A DNA stretch of 64,000 bases, taken from assembly GCA_007244375.1 (NCBI GenBank), contig SCVW01000025.1, forward strand, positions 62,001 to 126,000, written 5' to 3'. Shown here in pieces: positions 8,765 through 17,541 of the stretch (within the stretch, counting starts at the first letter, position 1; the number at the start of each line of letters is the position of its first letter). The translations under genes and the position numbers were made by a program. The notes beneath the pieces were generated by a model. The model was not told where the DNA came from and searched no databases. It was given only the letters and a program-made list of their open reading frames with translations. Source of the DNA: Smithella sp. (GTDB taxonomy: Bacteria > Desulfobacterota > Syntrophia > Syntrophales > Smithellaceae).

Positions 8765-9622
8765 CTATACAGCGCAGGGCGAGTGGCGGCCGGGAAGTAA
8801 TTCCATTTTGTATTTTCGAATCGGCAGGGTTTGAATATCCAGTTTAGCTTTAATTGTTTTCAGCGGTACAATCTCCATGTTCATGCTGAGTGCTTTTTCC
8901 ATAAGCTCTCTGAACCGGTTTTGAAATATTCCGCCCTCTACCTCGGCATGAACCGGTAGGACATGAAGGCCGCCATCTTTAATCAGTTCGCTGATTATTG
9001 AAACTCCTTTCCCCGCGTCAACTTCTTCAAAACAAGGCAAGTCTGATGGTATCTCCAAAACATTGATTGCTTGATGAATAAACGGTCCGTTTGCCCTTGT
9101 ACAGCTTAAGTATTCAAAATTGTATTCCTTAATTATTGCCAGAACCATGTCATCGATAAACCACGATGGTGCTCCAAACGCTGTCGGTTTCTGGCCGGTT
9201 AATTTTTCAAAACCACTTATTCCTTTGGTGAACCAATCATTAATCCACTCTTCTGATTTTTTCGGCAGTTCGTCCTGCCAGCGACGGTGATCCCAGGCAT
9301 GAAACTGAACTTCATGACCGGCGTTAATTATATCTTTGACAATTTCCGGAAAAGAAAGCGCAATCATCGGCGCGGGAAGCAGCGTCCCGTTAAAAGCCGT
9401 TCTCCAACCATAAAGAGCCGGCGCCTTTGTCCGCATCATTTTTTTTAGAAAAAGCGGGTTTTTGATCAGCTGAAGTATTGCTCTGCCGGAATTATCCGGC
9501 CCGATGCTTAAGAAGAACGTTGCCTTTAGATCGAATTGTTTTAAAGTATTTAAAAGAGAGGGTACACCCTTTTTCATTCCCTCGTATGTATCAACATCGA
9601 TTTTTAATCCGAGCATCGGCAT
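8765..9622 (-). CDS. arnD: ArnD, undecaprenyl-phosphate 4-formamido-L-arabinose deformylase
   Basis: A polysaccharide-deacetylase-fold protein of 285 residues. It removes the formyl group from undecaprenyl-phosphate-Ara4FN so that ArnT can transfer Ara4N to lipid A. GLKIDVDTYEG at the start matches E. coli ArnD (GLRIDVDTF), the two aspartates being metal/catalytic. LHAWDH is represented by FHAWDHRRWQ near residue 105 and the HAEVEGG block near 225 is kept. It is the last gene of the arn operon, separated from the decarboxylase gene by 113 bases holding a palindromic repeat, so expression could be lower than for the upstream genes. The exact lipid substrate is inferred from the operon. Confidence 0.88.
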   Translation of the reverse strand: MPMLGLKIDVDTYEGMKKGVPSLLNTLKQFDLKATFFLSIGPDNSGRAILQLIKNPLFLKKMMRTKAPALYGWRTAFNGTLLPAPMIALSFPEIVKDIINAGHEVQFHAWDHRRWQDELPKKSEEWINDWFTKGISGFEKLTGQKPTAFGAPSWFIDDMVLAIIKEYNFEYLSCTRANGPFIHQAINVLEIPSDLPCFEEVDAGKGVSIISELIKDGGLHVLPVHAEVEGGIFQNRFRELMEKALSMNMEIVPLKTIKAKLDIQTLPIRKYKMELLPGRHSPCAV

Positions 9623-9696
9623 AAGGACTTTTTCATAATAGAGATTGCTTCGCTCTGCTAAATCGGTACCCGCAATGACAGAACAAATTTAAATTT

Positions 9697-9728
9697 TCCT
9701 GGATTCCCGCTTTCGCGGGAATAACAAA
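9697..9728 (+). repeat. Palindromic intergenic repeat, copy 2 (5' side of arnD)
   Basis: Second copy of the 32-base repeat, with a perfect 8-bp stem (ATTCCCGC, loop TTTC, GCGGGAAT). It lies between arnD and the arnA decarboxylase gene. Together with copy 1 at 8715-8746 it brackets arnD. In an operon transcript the hairpin could stabilise or separate message segments. Confidence 0.7.
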
Positions 9729-9735
9729 TAATAAT

Positions 9736-10770
9736 TTATATCTTGGCTTTTTTGTTTTCTTTAAGAAACGAATCAAGCGTCAGTTTCAGTGATTCTTCCA
9801 ACCCTACTTTCGGCTCCCAGTTCAGAAGCTTTCTGGCCTTTTCAATGCTGGGCTTTCGTGTGTAAATATCCTGATATCCCTTGCCGTAGTATGTATCCGC
9901 GGAAGTATCGACAATTTCCGAATATATTTTATCGTTTTTATGATCAGGGTGCTGCTTAAAAAGCTTTTTCAATATTTGAGCCAGTTCTTTTATTGAACAT
10001 TCGTTTCTCGGGTTACCTATATTTATAATCTGATTCTTGCAGGCATCGTTTTTGTTTTCCAGTATCTTCATGAGCGCGTCGATTCCGTCATCGACGTAAG
10101 TAAAACAGCGCTTCTGTCTTCCGCCGTCAACAAGATTTATCGGCCGCTTCATAAACAACTCGGCAATGAATTGCGTAACAACACGCGAACTGCCTTCCTT
10201 GGCGGTATCCAGCGAATCCAGCCGCGGACCTACCCAATTGAACGGTCTGAACAATGTAAATTCCAGATTCCCCCTTGTTCCATAGGCGTAAATTACGCGG
10301 TCAAGCAGCTGTTTACAACAGGAATATATCCAGCGTTCCTTGTTGATGGGACCTACAACAAGAAAGCTTTCGTCTTCTTTGAATTCAGGATCACTACAGG
10401 CTCCGTATACTTCGGAAGTAGACGGAAAGACAATCCTTTTATGATATTTGACACATTTCTTTACGATATCCACATTCATCTCAAAATCGAGATTGTAGAC
10501 AGCGATCGGATCTTCCACATAAAGTTTTGGGGTGGCAATGGCTACCAACGGCATCACAACATCGCAATTTTTGATTTGCAGCTCAATCCATTCCCGATTG
10601 ATGGCAATATCGCCTTCCATAAAGTTGAAACGAGGATTGTCGAGGGACTTGCCCAGACGGTCTGTTCCCAAATCCATTCCGTAAACTACCCACTCTTTCT
10701 TTTTCGCCAGGATTCTGCTGACCAGGTGATGCCCGATAAATCCGTTCACCCCAAGAATTAATACTTTCAT
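9736..10770 (-). CDS. arnA: UDP-glucuronate C4-oxidising decarboxylase (ArnA C-terminal domain as a separate protein)
   Basis: A 344-residue short-chain dehydrogenase/epimerase-fold enzyme. It oxidises and decarboxylates UDP-glucuronic acid to UDP-4-keto-pentose, the first committed step to Ara4N. It has the NAD motif GVNGFIGHH at residues 7-15, STSEVYG near 118, YSCCK (YxxxK) near 150 and GGRQKRCFTYVDDG near 223, the last holding the arginine that E. coli ArnA uses for decarboxylation. In E. coli this domain is fused behind a formyltransferase; here the two are separate genes overlapping by 4 bases (ATGA), with the formyltransferase first. The order and coupling mimic the fused protein. Confidence 0.9.
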   Translation of the reverse strand: MKVLILGVNGFIGHHLVSRILAKKKEWVVYGMDLGTDRLGKSLDNPRFNFMEGDIAINREWIELQIKNCDVVMPLVAIATPKLYVEDPIAVYNLDFEMNVDIVKKCVKYHKRIVFPSTSEVYGACSDPEFKEDESFLVVGPINKERWIYSCCKQLLDRVIYAYGTRGNLEFTLFRPFNWVGPRLDSLDTAKEGSSRVVTQFIAELFMKRPINLVDGGRQKRCFTYVDDGIDALMKILENKNDACKNQIINIGNPRNECSIKELAQILKKLFKQHPDHKNDKIYSEIVDTSADTYYGKGYQDIYTRKPSIEKARKLLNWEPKVGLEESLKLTLDSFLKENKKAKI

Positions 10771-11684
10771 TTCAGTTCTTTTACCTTTCTGTTTTCGAAA
10801 TAATTGCTTATTTGTTCTCTTTTTAAGCGCTTTTCTTTAATTCCAACATCCATGAGCTTTATAGCATTTTTACCTGTTTGCACAAGAACTTCTTTTTTTT
10901 TAATAATTAACTCCCCCGGGATTCCATTGTTTGCAATCACCGGCTCACCCCACCAGATAATAATTTTATCGCCATTATCCAGAAAAGCGAATGCGCCGGG
11001 GTAAGGATCCGTGACCCCCCTGATCAAATTGTAAATTTCATTGGCGGACTTCTTCCAGTCAATGCGTCCGTCTTCCGGATGTCTTCCACCGTAGTAACTT
11101 CCCGCTTTTAGATCCTGTTTTTGCCGCGGTACATGTTCTTTCTTTATAAGTGGCAGAACTTCGTCCAGCAGTTCTTTTGCCGCCGCGCAAAGTTTATCAT
11201 ATAAAGTTTTCGCTGTGTCGGAGTTTTCTATTTTTACAGCTTTTTGGCCGACAATATCTCCTGCATCGGGTTTTTCAATCATGTAATGAAGCGTGACGCC
11301 TGTTTGTTTTTCTCCATTGATTAACACCCAGTTGACCGGACACCTGCCCCTGTAAGCAGGTAAAAGTGAGCCGTGTAAATTAAAAGCTCCCACACGAGGC
11401 AAATCGAGAATCCCGCGACAAATCATTCTCCGGTAATAAAATGAAATAATCACATCCGGGTTTATTGCAGCAATTTTTTCAATCCATTGAGGAGAATTTA
11501 TCTCATCGGTTGTATATACTTTAATGCCTTTTTCCTGCGCCCACTTTTTTACCGAACCAAACCAGCAATTTTCACCGGGATCATCCTCATGAGTAAAAAC
11601 AGCCGCGATGTCATAACCATGGCGTATCAATGCTTCCAGACCAATAAGTCCCATGTTGTGATAAGCAAACACAACCGTTTTCAA
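10767..11684 (-). CDS. arnA: UDP-Ara4N formyltransferase (ArnA N-terminal domain as a separate protein)
   Basis: A 305-residue formyltransferase that uses 10-formyl-tetrahydrofolate to formylate UDP-4-amino-4-deoxy-arabinose. The catalytic set is present: FNLHGSLLP (Asn and His) near residue 100 and the Asp in KPDAGDIVG near 138. Its length equals the isolated N-terminal half of E. coli ArnA (about 304 residues). The stop overlaps the decarboxylase start, which suggests translational coupling and possibly a complex of the two halves. The start MKTVVFAYHNMGLIGLEAL is typical. Confidence 0.9.
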   Translation of the reverse strand: MKTVVFAYHNMGLIGLEALIRHGYDIAAVFTHEDDPGENCWFGSVKKWAQEKGIKVYTTDEINSPQWIEKIAAINPDVIISFYYRRMICRGILDLPRVGAFNLHGSLLPAYRGRCPVNWVLINGEKQTGVTLHYMIEKPDAGDIVGQKAVKIENSDTAKTLYDKLCAAAKELLDEVLPLIKKEHVPRQKQDLKAGSYYGGRHPEDGRIDWKKSANEIYNLIRGVTDPYPGAFAFLDNGDKIIIWWGEPVIANNGIPGELIIKKKEVLVQTGKNAIKLMDVGIKEKRLKREQISNYFENRKVKELK

Positions 11685-11718
11685 TTTTTTAATTTCTCCT
11701 TAATGACTTGATAACAAT

Positions 11719-12660
11719 CTATGATGATTCAGTGTGAACTTTTTCAATGACGTATTCCGGCCTTTTGCGGGCTTCCAGATAAATACGTCCGATGTATTCA
11801 CCGATAACTCCCAAGGCAAAAAACTGAAGACCGACAAACACGAACAAAACAGCAAACAGCGTAAAAATTCCTTCTGCCGCCCATTCAGCACCGTAAACCA
11901 GCCTGGCAATTGCCAGAAAAATACCGAAACATACACCCAGAAAAGACATCAGGATTCCGCCATACATTATCAGTTTCATCGGAAAATCAGAAAAAGATGC
12001 CACCAGATCGAATTGAAGATTGATTAGTTTGGTCAAAGGATAACTGGATTTGCCACCGTATCTCTCTTCATGTTCCACTTCGATTTCCGTAATACGTTTG
12101 GCAAAGACCGTTGCCAGCGCCGGAATAAATGTGGCATGTTCATGGCATTGAATCATTCTTTCGACTACTGAACTCCGATAGGCACGCAGCATACATCCCC
12201 AGTCACGCATGCTGACTCCCGTAATCTTCCGTGCCACGATATTGATTACTTTTGAAGGAATTATTCTCAGAAAAGAATCTTTACGTCCTTTTCTAATCGA
12301 ACCGACAACATCGTAATTGCCCTCTTCCATAACCCTGACCAGTTTCGGTATTTCCTCGGGAGGATTCTGCAAATCGGCATCCATCGTAATAATAATATCA
12401 GCGTTGACAATGGAAAAACCGGCCAGAATAGCTGCATGCTGTCCGTAATTACGGGTAAGCTCGACAATTTTTACATGAGTATCTTTTGTAAAACTTTTGA
12501 GAATTTCTAGAGAATTATCACTGCTTCCGTCATCAACAAGAATTATTTCAAAGCTTTTACCCATGTTCTGCATTACGGACATAAGACGCTTCATCAAAGC
12601 ATTTAGATTTGCTTCTTCATTATAAACGGGAATGACTACAGCTATCTGCACTTTACCCAT
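11719..12660 (-). CDS. arnC: ArnC, undecaprenyl-phosphate Ara4FN transferase (GT2)
   Basis: A membrane-bound GT2 glycosyltransferase of 313 residues that loads Ara4FN from UDP onto undecaprenyl phosphate on the cytoplasmic face. It has VVIPVYNEEANL at the start, DDGSSDNS near residue 42, the DxD-like MDADLQNPPEEIP near 93, and two C-terminal transmembrane helices (about 230-255 and 265-290). It resembles dolichol-phosphate-mannose-type transferases, but its position between arnB and arnA supports the Arn role. It overlaps arnB by 8 bases. Confidence 0.88.
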   Translation of the reverse strand: MGKVQIAVVIPVYNEEANLNALMKRLMSVMQNMGKSFEIILVDDGSSDNSLEILKSFTKDTHVKIVELTRNYGQHAAILAGFSIVNADIIITMDADLQNPPEEIPKLVRVMEEGNYDVVGSIRKGRKDSFLRIIPSKVINIVARKITGVSMRDWGCMLRAYRSSVVERMIQCHEHATFIPALATVFAKRITEIEVEHEERYGGKSSYPLTKLINLQFDLVASFSDFPMKLIMYGGILMSFLGVCFGIFLAIARLVYGAEWAAEGIFTLFAVLFVFVGLQFFALGVIGEYIGRIYLEARKRPEYVIEKVHTESS

Positions 12661-13819
12661 TCCTAATAATCTCCTTTATGGCTTTACATACATACTGCAC
12701 ATCTTTTTCCAACATATCCGGAAACAAAGGCAGTGAAATCATTTTCGGCGCCGCACGCTCGGTTTCCGGCAACAGACCGACATTCTCCTCATACCTTGCC
12801 TTTACATAATTTAAGGTATGAGTAGGAGGGAAATGCAATCCGTATCCGATATTGTAATCCGATAACCTGTTCATAAACTCATCACGATCTAAAGCACATA
12901 CTTTAATCACAAAAAGATGCCACGCATGAACATGATCATATTGCGGAAACTGTGGTAAATCAATACCGGAAACACCACCAAGTTTTTCCAGATAAATTCC
13001 GGCCAGTTCGGATCTTTTACGATTGAATTCCTGCCAGCGTTCCATTTGAGCCAGTCCCAGCGCTGCCAGAACATCCGGCATATTATATTTATAGCCCGGG
13101 CCGGCAATATCGTATGACGGATTTCCACCCTTGCCGTATCTTTTCCAAGCGTCTCTTTCTATTCCATGAAATCTAAGCAGACGCAATTTCTTCTCCAGCC
13201 CGGCATCGTTTAAGGTTATCATTCCGCCTTCACCGGTCGTTATATTTTTGATCGGATGAAAGGAAAAGATAGCCGGATGTCCGAAACCGCCGGTGTGAAT
13301 CCCTTTGTAATAAGTTCCCACAGCATGAGCGGCATCCTCAATAACTGTCAGTTTGTATTTTTTCGCCAGACTATTAATCTTGTCCATATCCGCAGGAGCA
13401 CCGGCGAAATGAACAGGAATAATCGCTTTGGTCTTTTTTGTTATTTTTTCTTCTATTAAATCAGTATTAATATTAAGAGTTCCGTAATCAACATCAACGA
13501 AAACAGGTTTTGCTCCGCGCAAGGCAATCATATTCACTGTAGAGGCAAAAGTCATGGATGGCGTAATTATTTCATCATCCGGAGCAATGTTCAGCGCCGA
13601 AAGAATTATATGCATTCCGGCAGTTGCTGAATTAACCGATACTGCGTTCTGAGAACCGGTAAGCCTGGTGAAATTATCTTCAAATTCCTTGCAAAGCGCT
13701 CCTGTTGTAATCCAACCCGATTTCAAACAGGTCGTTACTCTGTTTATTTCACTCTTTCCTATAGATGGACGACTGAATGGCAGAAAATTTTTTCTTATTT
13801 TCAACGGCAATCCTTTCAA
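12653..13819 (-). CDS. arnB: ArnB, UDP-Ara4O aminotransferase (PLP-dependent)
   Basis: A DegT/DnrJ/EryC1-family aminotransferase of 388 residues. It converts UDP-4-keto-arabinose to UDP-Ara4N with glutamate as donor. VIEDAAHAVGTYY near residue 155 carries the PLP-ring contact and FSFHPIKNITTGEGG near 185 carries the Schiff-base lysine. The N-terminal FLPFSRPSIGKSEI matches ArnB. It overlaps arnT by 4 bases and arnC by 8, consistent with a tightly coupled operon. Confidence 0.92.
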   Translation of the reverse strand: MKGLPLKIRKNFLPFSRPSIGKSEINRVTTCLKSGWITTGALCKEFEDNFTRLTGSQNAVSVNSATAGMHIILSALNIAPDDEIITPSMTFASTVNMIALRGAKPVFVDVDYGTLNINTDLIEEKITKKTKAIIPVHFAGAPADMDKINSLAKKYKLTVIEDAAHAVGTYYKGIHTGGFGHPAIFSFHPIKNITTGEGGMITLNDAGLEKKLRLLRFHGIERDAWKRYGKGGNPSYDIAGPGYKYNMPDVLAALGLAQMERWQEFNRKRSELAGIYLEKLGGVSGIDLPQFPQYDHVHAWHLFVIKVCALDRDEFMNRLSDYNIGYGLHFPPTHTLNYVKARYEENVGLLPETERAAPKMISLPLFPDMLEKDVQYVCKAIKEIIRNG

Positions 13820-15483
13820 TTCTTTATATTAAGCAGATAAAACGCCTTGTTATCCCACAACACCTGCGTTGCGGGGAATCTTTGCATAATCTGCCTTAAT
13901 TTCTCATTATGCTGAGTAATGCAATATATATCCTTTTTATCTTCGCATAACCTGAAAAACTCATTTCCAGACAGGAAGTAGCGTTTCTTTTCTTCTTCCG
14001 ACAACTTGGCTATGCCTTCCGCCAGTTCACCGAAATCTTCCACAATCGGGGTCCTGATTTTATTATAAAAGTCGATGCCATAAAAATTTACTTTGTATTG
14101 ATATAAATCCTGTCCCTGCGGCACATACCAGGTAATCGCTTCTGAAGCAACTTTTGCACTGCGGTAAGGTGCCAGAAAATCATTTAAGGGAAAAAGAATG
14201 CTTCCCAGCAATATCGCGCAAAGAAGATAAATGCTCGCAAACCATCCTCTCCTATATTTTTTATAAATTAAATCCGGCAGAAAAGTCAAAAGAAACAAAG
14301 TAACGGCAGGCACGACAATATAAAGCCACCATTTATGGGAGACCATAACCACCAGTCCTTTTCCCGCGTCGGAATATTTATTCAGAACCGGAGGCAAAAG
14401 CAAAGCTATAAAAAACATTAGAGATTGAAGGATAATTGCCAGACGATAGACTATTTTTGACCGGTTATTTTGTTCAGCAACAAGCTCTTCTTCATATCTT
14501 TTAAAGATACAACCGGCAAAAAGTGCGACCGGTAAGAATACCGGCGCAATGTAAGTCGCCAGTTTGGAGGAAGATAGCGTATAAAAAACAAAAATCAATA
14601 AAAACCAGACAGCCAGTAGTTTGTTTTCATCCGTGTTGAATAATGACTCTTTGATATATTTATTTTTCCATGCTTTAATTAAATAAAAACCCCACGGCAA
14701 CACCCCGACGACGATTATCGGCATATAAAAATAAAAGGGCTCTGTTTTTCCGTGCATTTTTGTTGTGAAACGCAAAAAGTGCTCGCGTACAAAGAAGAAC
14801 CAGAGAAAATCAGGATTCTCTTTTTGTGCTATAATCAGCCAGGGACAAGCAACTGCCAGGAAGATTAATATACCCACCGGTGAAAACAGTTTCCAAATCT
14901 GCCGCCAACGACCGGCCCAGACAAGCCAGATAATTAAAATACCAAAGGGAAAAACGACACCTATAACGCCTTTTATTAAAAAGGCCGCGGCACCAGTCAA
15001 ATAAAATAAGTAAAGTAGATACTTCTTCTGATTTTGCAGGCTCAGATAACCAATCCAGACAGATAAGCACACACAAAAAGTAAGAGGCATATCTAAAATA
15101 TTGATGCGTCCCAGAACAAAAGGAAAAGAAGAAATTGTCAGAAGCATTGCTGCGTAAAGTCCTGTCTTTTCATCACGGAAATGTTTCCCCATGAAATAAA
15201 CAAGTAAAATACACCCCCAGGCGCACAAAGCAGCAAAAAGACGTGCGGAAAAATCGTTTTCACCGAATATTTTAAAAAATATTGCCGTCGCCCAGGAAAC
15301 CAGCGGAGGCTTTTCCAGATAAATAGTGTTTTTTATATGTGGTGTCACATAATCCCCGGATTGATTCATGGCACTGGCAATCAGACTGTAACGTGCCTCA
15401 TCCGGTTCCATTTGCGGCATAACAGATAGCAAACAGATGTAAAGAACAAACGGTATTAGAAATAATATATATTTTTTCTGCAT
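13816..15483 (-). CDS. arnT: ArnT, lipid A Ara4N transferase (GT83)
   Basis: An inner-membrane glycosyltransferase of 555 residues with a dozen hydrophobic segments. It moves Ara4N from the undecaprenyl carrier to lipid A phosphate on the periplasmic face, lowering negative charge and so affinity for cationic peptides. The N-terminal MEPDEARYSLIASAM near residue 26 carries the conserved acidic pair of GT39/GT83 enzymes, followed by YLEKPPLVSW near 55. Its position with arnB, arnC, arnA and arnD makes ArnT the best call. The PMT-like fold alone would not prove the acceptor. Confidence 0.87.
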   Translation of the reverse strand: MQKKYILFLIPFVLYICLLSVMPQMEPDEARYSLIASAMNQSGDYVTPHIKNTIYLEKPPLVSWATAIFFKIFGENDFSARLFAALCAWGCILLVYFMGKHFRDEKTGLYAAMLLTISSFPFVLGRINILDMPLTFCVCLSVWIGYLSLQNQKKYLLYLFYLTGAAAFLIKGVIGVVFPFGILIIWLVWAGRWRQIWKLFSPVGILIFLAVACPWLIIAQKENPDFLWFFFVREHFLRFTTKMHGKTEPFYFYMPIIVVGVLPWGFYLIKAWKNKYIKESLFNTDENKLLAVWFLLIFVFYTLSSSKLATYIAPVFLPVALFAGCIFKRYEEELVAEQNNRSKIVYRLAIILQSLMFFIALLLPPVLNKYSDAGKGLVVMVSHKWWLYIVVPAVTLFLLTFLPDLIYKKYRRGWFASIYLLCAILLGSILFPLNDFLAPYRSAKVASEAITWYVPQGQDLYQYKVNFYGIDFYNKIRTPIVEDFGELAEGIAKLSEEEKKRYFLSGNEFFRLCEDKKDIYCITQHNEKLRQIMQRFPATQVLWDNKAFYLLNIKN

Positions 15484-15490
15484 AATATTT

Positions 15491-16129
15491 TTATATCTTT
15501 ACTTTTTTCAGGTCAAAAAAGTATTTCACAGCCATTGTCAACAGTATACCGACACCGGCTCCTGCGATCACATCGCTTAAATAATGCGAAGTTAAGATTA
15601 TTCTGCTTGCACCTACCGCACCCGCGGCAACAAATAACGGTATCCCCCAGCGTGGAAAAAGAATCGTTAAAGAAGTAGCAAGAGCAAATGCTGTTTGTGC
15701 GTGACCGGAAGGAAAAGATGCCAATTCGTATCCTGTGCCGAAAAAACTGAATCCAAAATAGCCATGCTGAAATAAATCAACCGGGCGATGACGTCCGGCG
15801 AGCCATTTTAATATATTGATGAAGATTCCCGAAACAGTCAGAGAAAGAAAAACAAAAAGAGCCCGCGCGGCGTTGAGATAATTTTTATAAACATAACGAA
15901 AAAACAAATACAAAACCATACTGGCAACTATATACCAGGTGGAAACACCAAAACGTGTAACTTCTTCAGCAATATTTTTTACTGTAAGATTTAATTCCCG
16001 GCAGTATTTTGTTAAAGGAATATCCCATAATAAATAAGAAATAACCGTCATGATAAGATAAAAAAAAGCTATATATGCTGCAACCCGTTTTTCCTTCACT
16101 ATTTTGTCCCTTGAAAATTGTGACACCAA
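15491..16129 (-). CDS. PAP2-family membrane phosphatase (lipid phosphatase)
   Basis: A 212-residue membrane protein with five or six hydrophobic helices and all three PAP2 motifs: KWLAGRHRP near residue 110, PSGHAQTAF near 138, and SRIILTSHYLSDVIAG near 175 with the catalytic histidine. In this operon it could dephosphorylate lipid A (LpxE/LpxF-like) or recycle undecaprenyl diphosphate, which Ara4N transfer also releases as the monophosphate carrier. Sequence does not decide between them. It overlaps the preceding glycosyltransferase by 31 bases and arnT follows after 7 bases, so it belongs to the arn transcript. Confidence 0.82.
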   Translation of the reverse strand: MVSQFSRDKIVKEKRVAAYIAFFYLIMTVISYLLWDIPLTKYCRELNLTVKNIAEEVTRFGVSTWYIVASMVLYLFFRYVYKNYLNAARALFVFLSLTVSGIFINILKWLAGRHRPVDLFQHGYFGFSFFGTGYELASFPSGHAQTAFALATSLTILFPRWGIPLFVAAGAVGASRIILTSHYLSDVIAGAGVGILLTMAVKYFFDLKKVKI

Positions 16130-17541
16130 ACAAAATCCACCGTATCCACTTTAGCACTGTTCAGTAATATATCCGTTTTGCCGGCGAAATCGATTCGTTC
16201 ACAGCTGACTTGTTTATCCATATCCAGATTATTAAAATGAGTATTAAGAAACAAAAGGTCATAGCCTACCGGAGATTTCTTCTGCCAGACATCGAATTGA
16301 TCCTGTCTTTTGTCAATGACAAATACTTCATTTTTATACGGCAGATTATAATACATTGTCCTGCTGCCCATCGTCCAGTTGCTTACCGCAATTGCTTTCG
16401 GTGTCCCGGATACATTTTTTTTCATGATTTCATCGGCCTGTTTCAAAATCGCGGGAAATCCGTAAATATCGCGGAAAGGTGATTTGTAATCGGAAAAAGC
16501 AAAATATTTACCGGCAAGTTCCGCATAAATAAATAATGTCAGGACAAGGCTGAATCCCACAGAAAAATATAAAAAGTTTATTTTCCATCTCTGAACTGAT
16601 TGTAGAAGAAAGCAAGTACCCACGGGGATAAAAATCATATAAAAAACACCCGGCCAGTGTGGAAGTGTCCGTTCATAAAATGACGTTAAAAGAAAAAACA
16701 ACATGATCGTCCCGCTAAATAAGACGGCCAAACGCAAATAAACTTTTTCTGAACACAGCGCCTTAAAAAATCCGTAAAAGGCAATAATAAATAAAAAAGG
16801 ACTGTAAGCGCCGAATTGCGCCACCAGTGATTCGGTAAAATTCTTAAAACTTGAAGACAAAGTGCCGAAAACATGCCCGCCCTGATAACGAAAGCTGATA
16901 AATTCATGGGTCACATTCCAGTAGATTACCGGTGTAATAATGACAGAAGCAACGATCGCTGCCAAAAACATATAAGGCGAAAAAAGAATATCGTATCGCT
17001 TTTTCATGAGAAAAAAAATAATTAACGGCGGCACAAATAAAATCGAGGTGTATTTAGCAAGCCCCATTAATCCGAGTAAAATGCCCAGCAAAATAAAATC
17101 ATGCGGCTTTTTTTTACGTAAAATTTTCCCGGATATAAATATCAGCAGAAATACAAATAATAACAAAAAAGAATCCGGCAAAAGCATCAGTCCCAGAGCA
17201 TTGAGCATAAAGGAACAATTCATGGCCAGTATTGACATAAGCGACAGCGTTGTTGACCGGGTGATTCCAAGCATAAATAAATAAGCACAGTAGGAGGCAG
17301 CGGCAAAAATCAAAATTGCCGGCAACCTGACCAGAAATTCATTTGTACCTAAAAGATAAAAAAAGGGCGCGTGCATCCATCCGGTGAGCGGGGGATGGTC
17401 AACATAGCTTAAATCAAGATATTTCGCGTATAAAACATAATGAGCTTCATCGACTCCCAATCCAAAATAAGGCGCAACAACAAGGCGAAGCAAGGTAAAA
17501 AAACCAATCAGCAGAAATATTTGTTTATTAGCTCTGAGCAT
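16099..17541 (-). CDS. GT39/GT83-family membrane glycosyltransferase
   Basis: A polytopic enzyme of about 480 residues related to ArnT and protein mannosyltransferases. GLGVDEAHYVLYAKY near residue 30 carries the acidic site residues and VDHPPLTGW follows. A second ArnT-like enzyme in one operon suggests another polyprenyl-phosphate-linked sugar is attached to LPS or lipid A. I chose ATG 17541, giving a 14-base overlap with the preceding gene and a GGAG upstream. An in-frame start at 17574 would overlap by 47 bases. Donor and acceptor are unknown. Confidence 0.78.
   Translation of the reverse strand: MLRANKQIFLLIGFFTLLRLVVAPYFGLGVDEAHYVLYAKYLDLSYVDHPPLTGWMHAPFFYLLGTNEFLVRLPAILIFAAASYCAYLFMLGITRSTTLSLMSILAMNCSFMLNALGLMLLPDSFLLLFVFLLIFISGKILRKKKPHDFILLGILLGLMGLAKYTSILFVPPLIIFFLMKKRYDILFSPYMFLAAIVASVIITPVIYWNVTHEFISFRYQGGHVFGTLSSSFKNFTESLVAQFGAYSPFLFIIAFYGFFKALCSEKVYLRLAVLFSGTIMLFFLLTSFYERTLPHWPGVFYMIFIPVGTCFLLQSVQRWKINFLYFSVGFSLVLTLFIYAELAGKYFAFSDYKSPFRDIYGFPAILKQADEIMKKNVSGTPKAIAVSNWTMGSRTMYYNLPYKNEVFVIDKRQDQFDVWQKKSPVGYDLLFLNTHFNNLDMDKQVSCERIDFAGKTDILLNSAKVDTVDFVWCHNFQGTK

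Noticed and set aside
10171-10761. 196-codon open frame on the + strand
   Set aside because: It is antisense to the arnA decarboxylase gene, has no family features, and the minus-strand product has all catalytic motifs.
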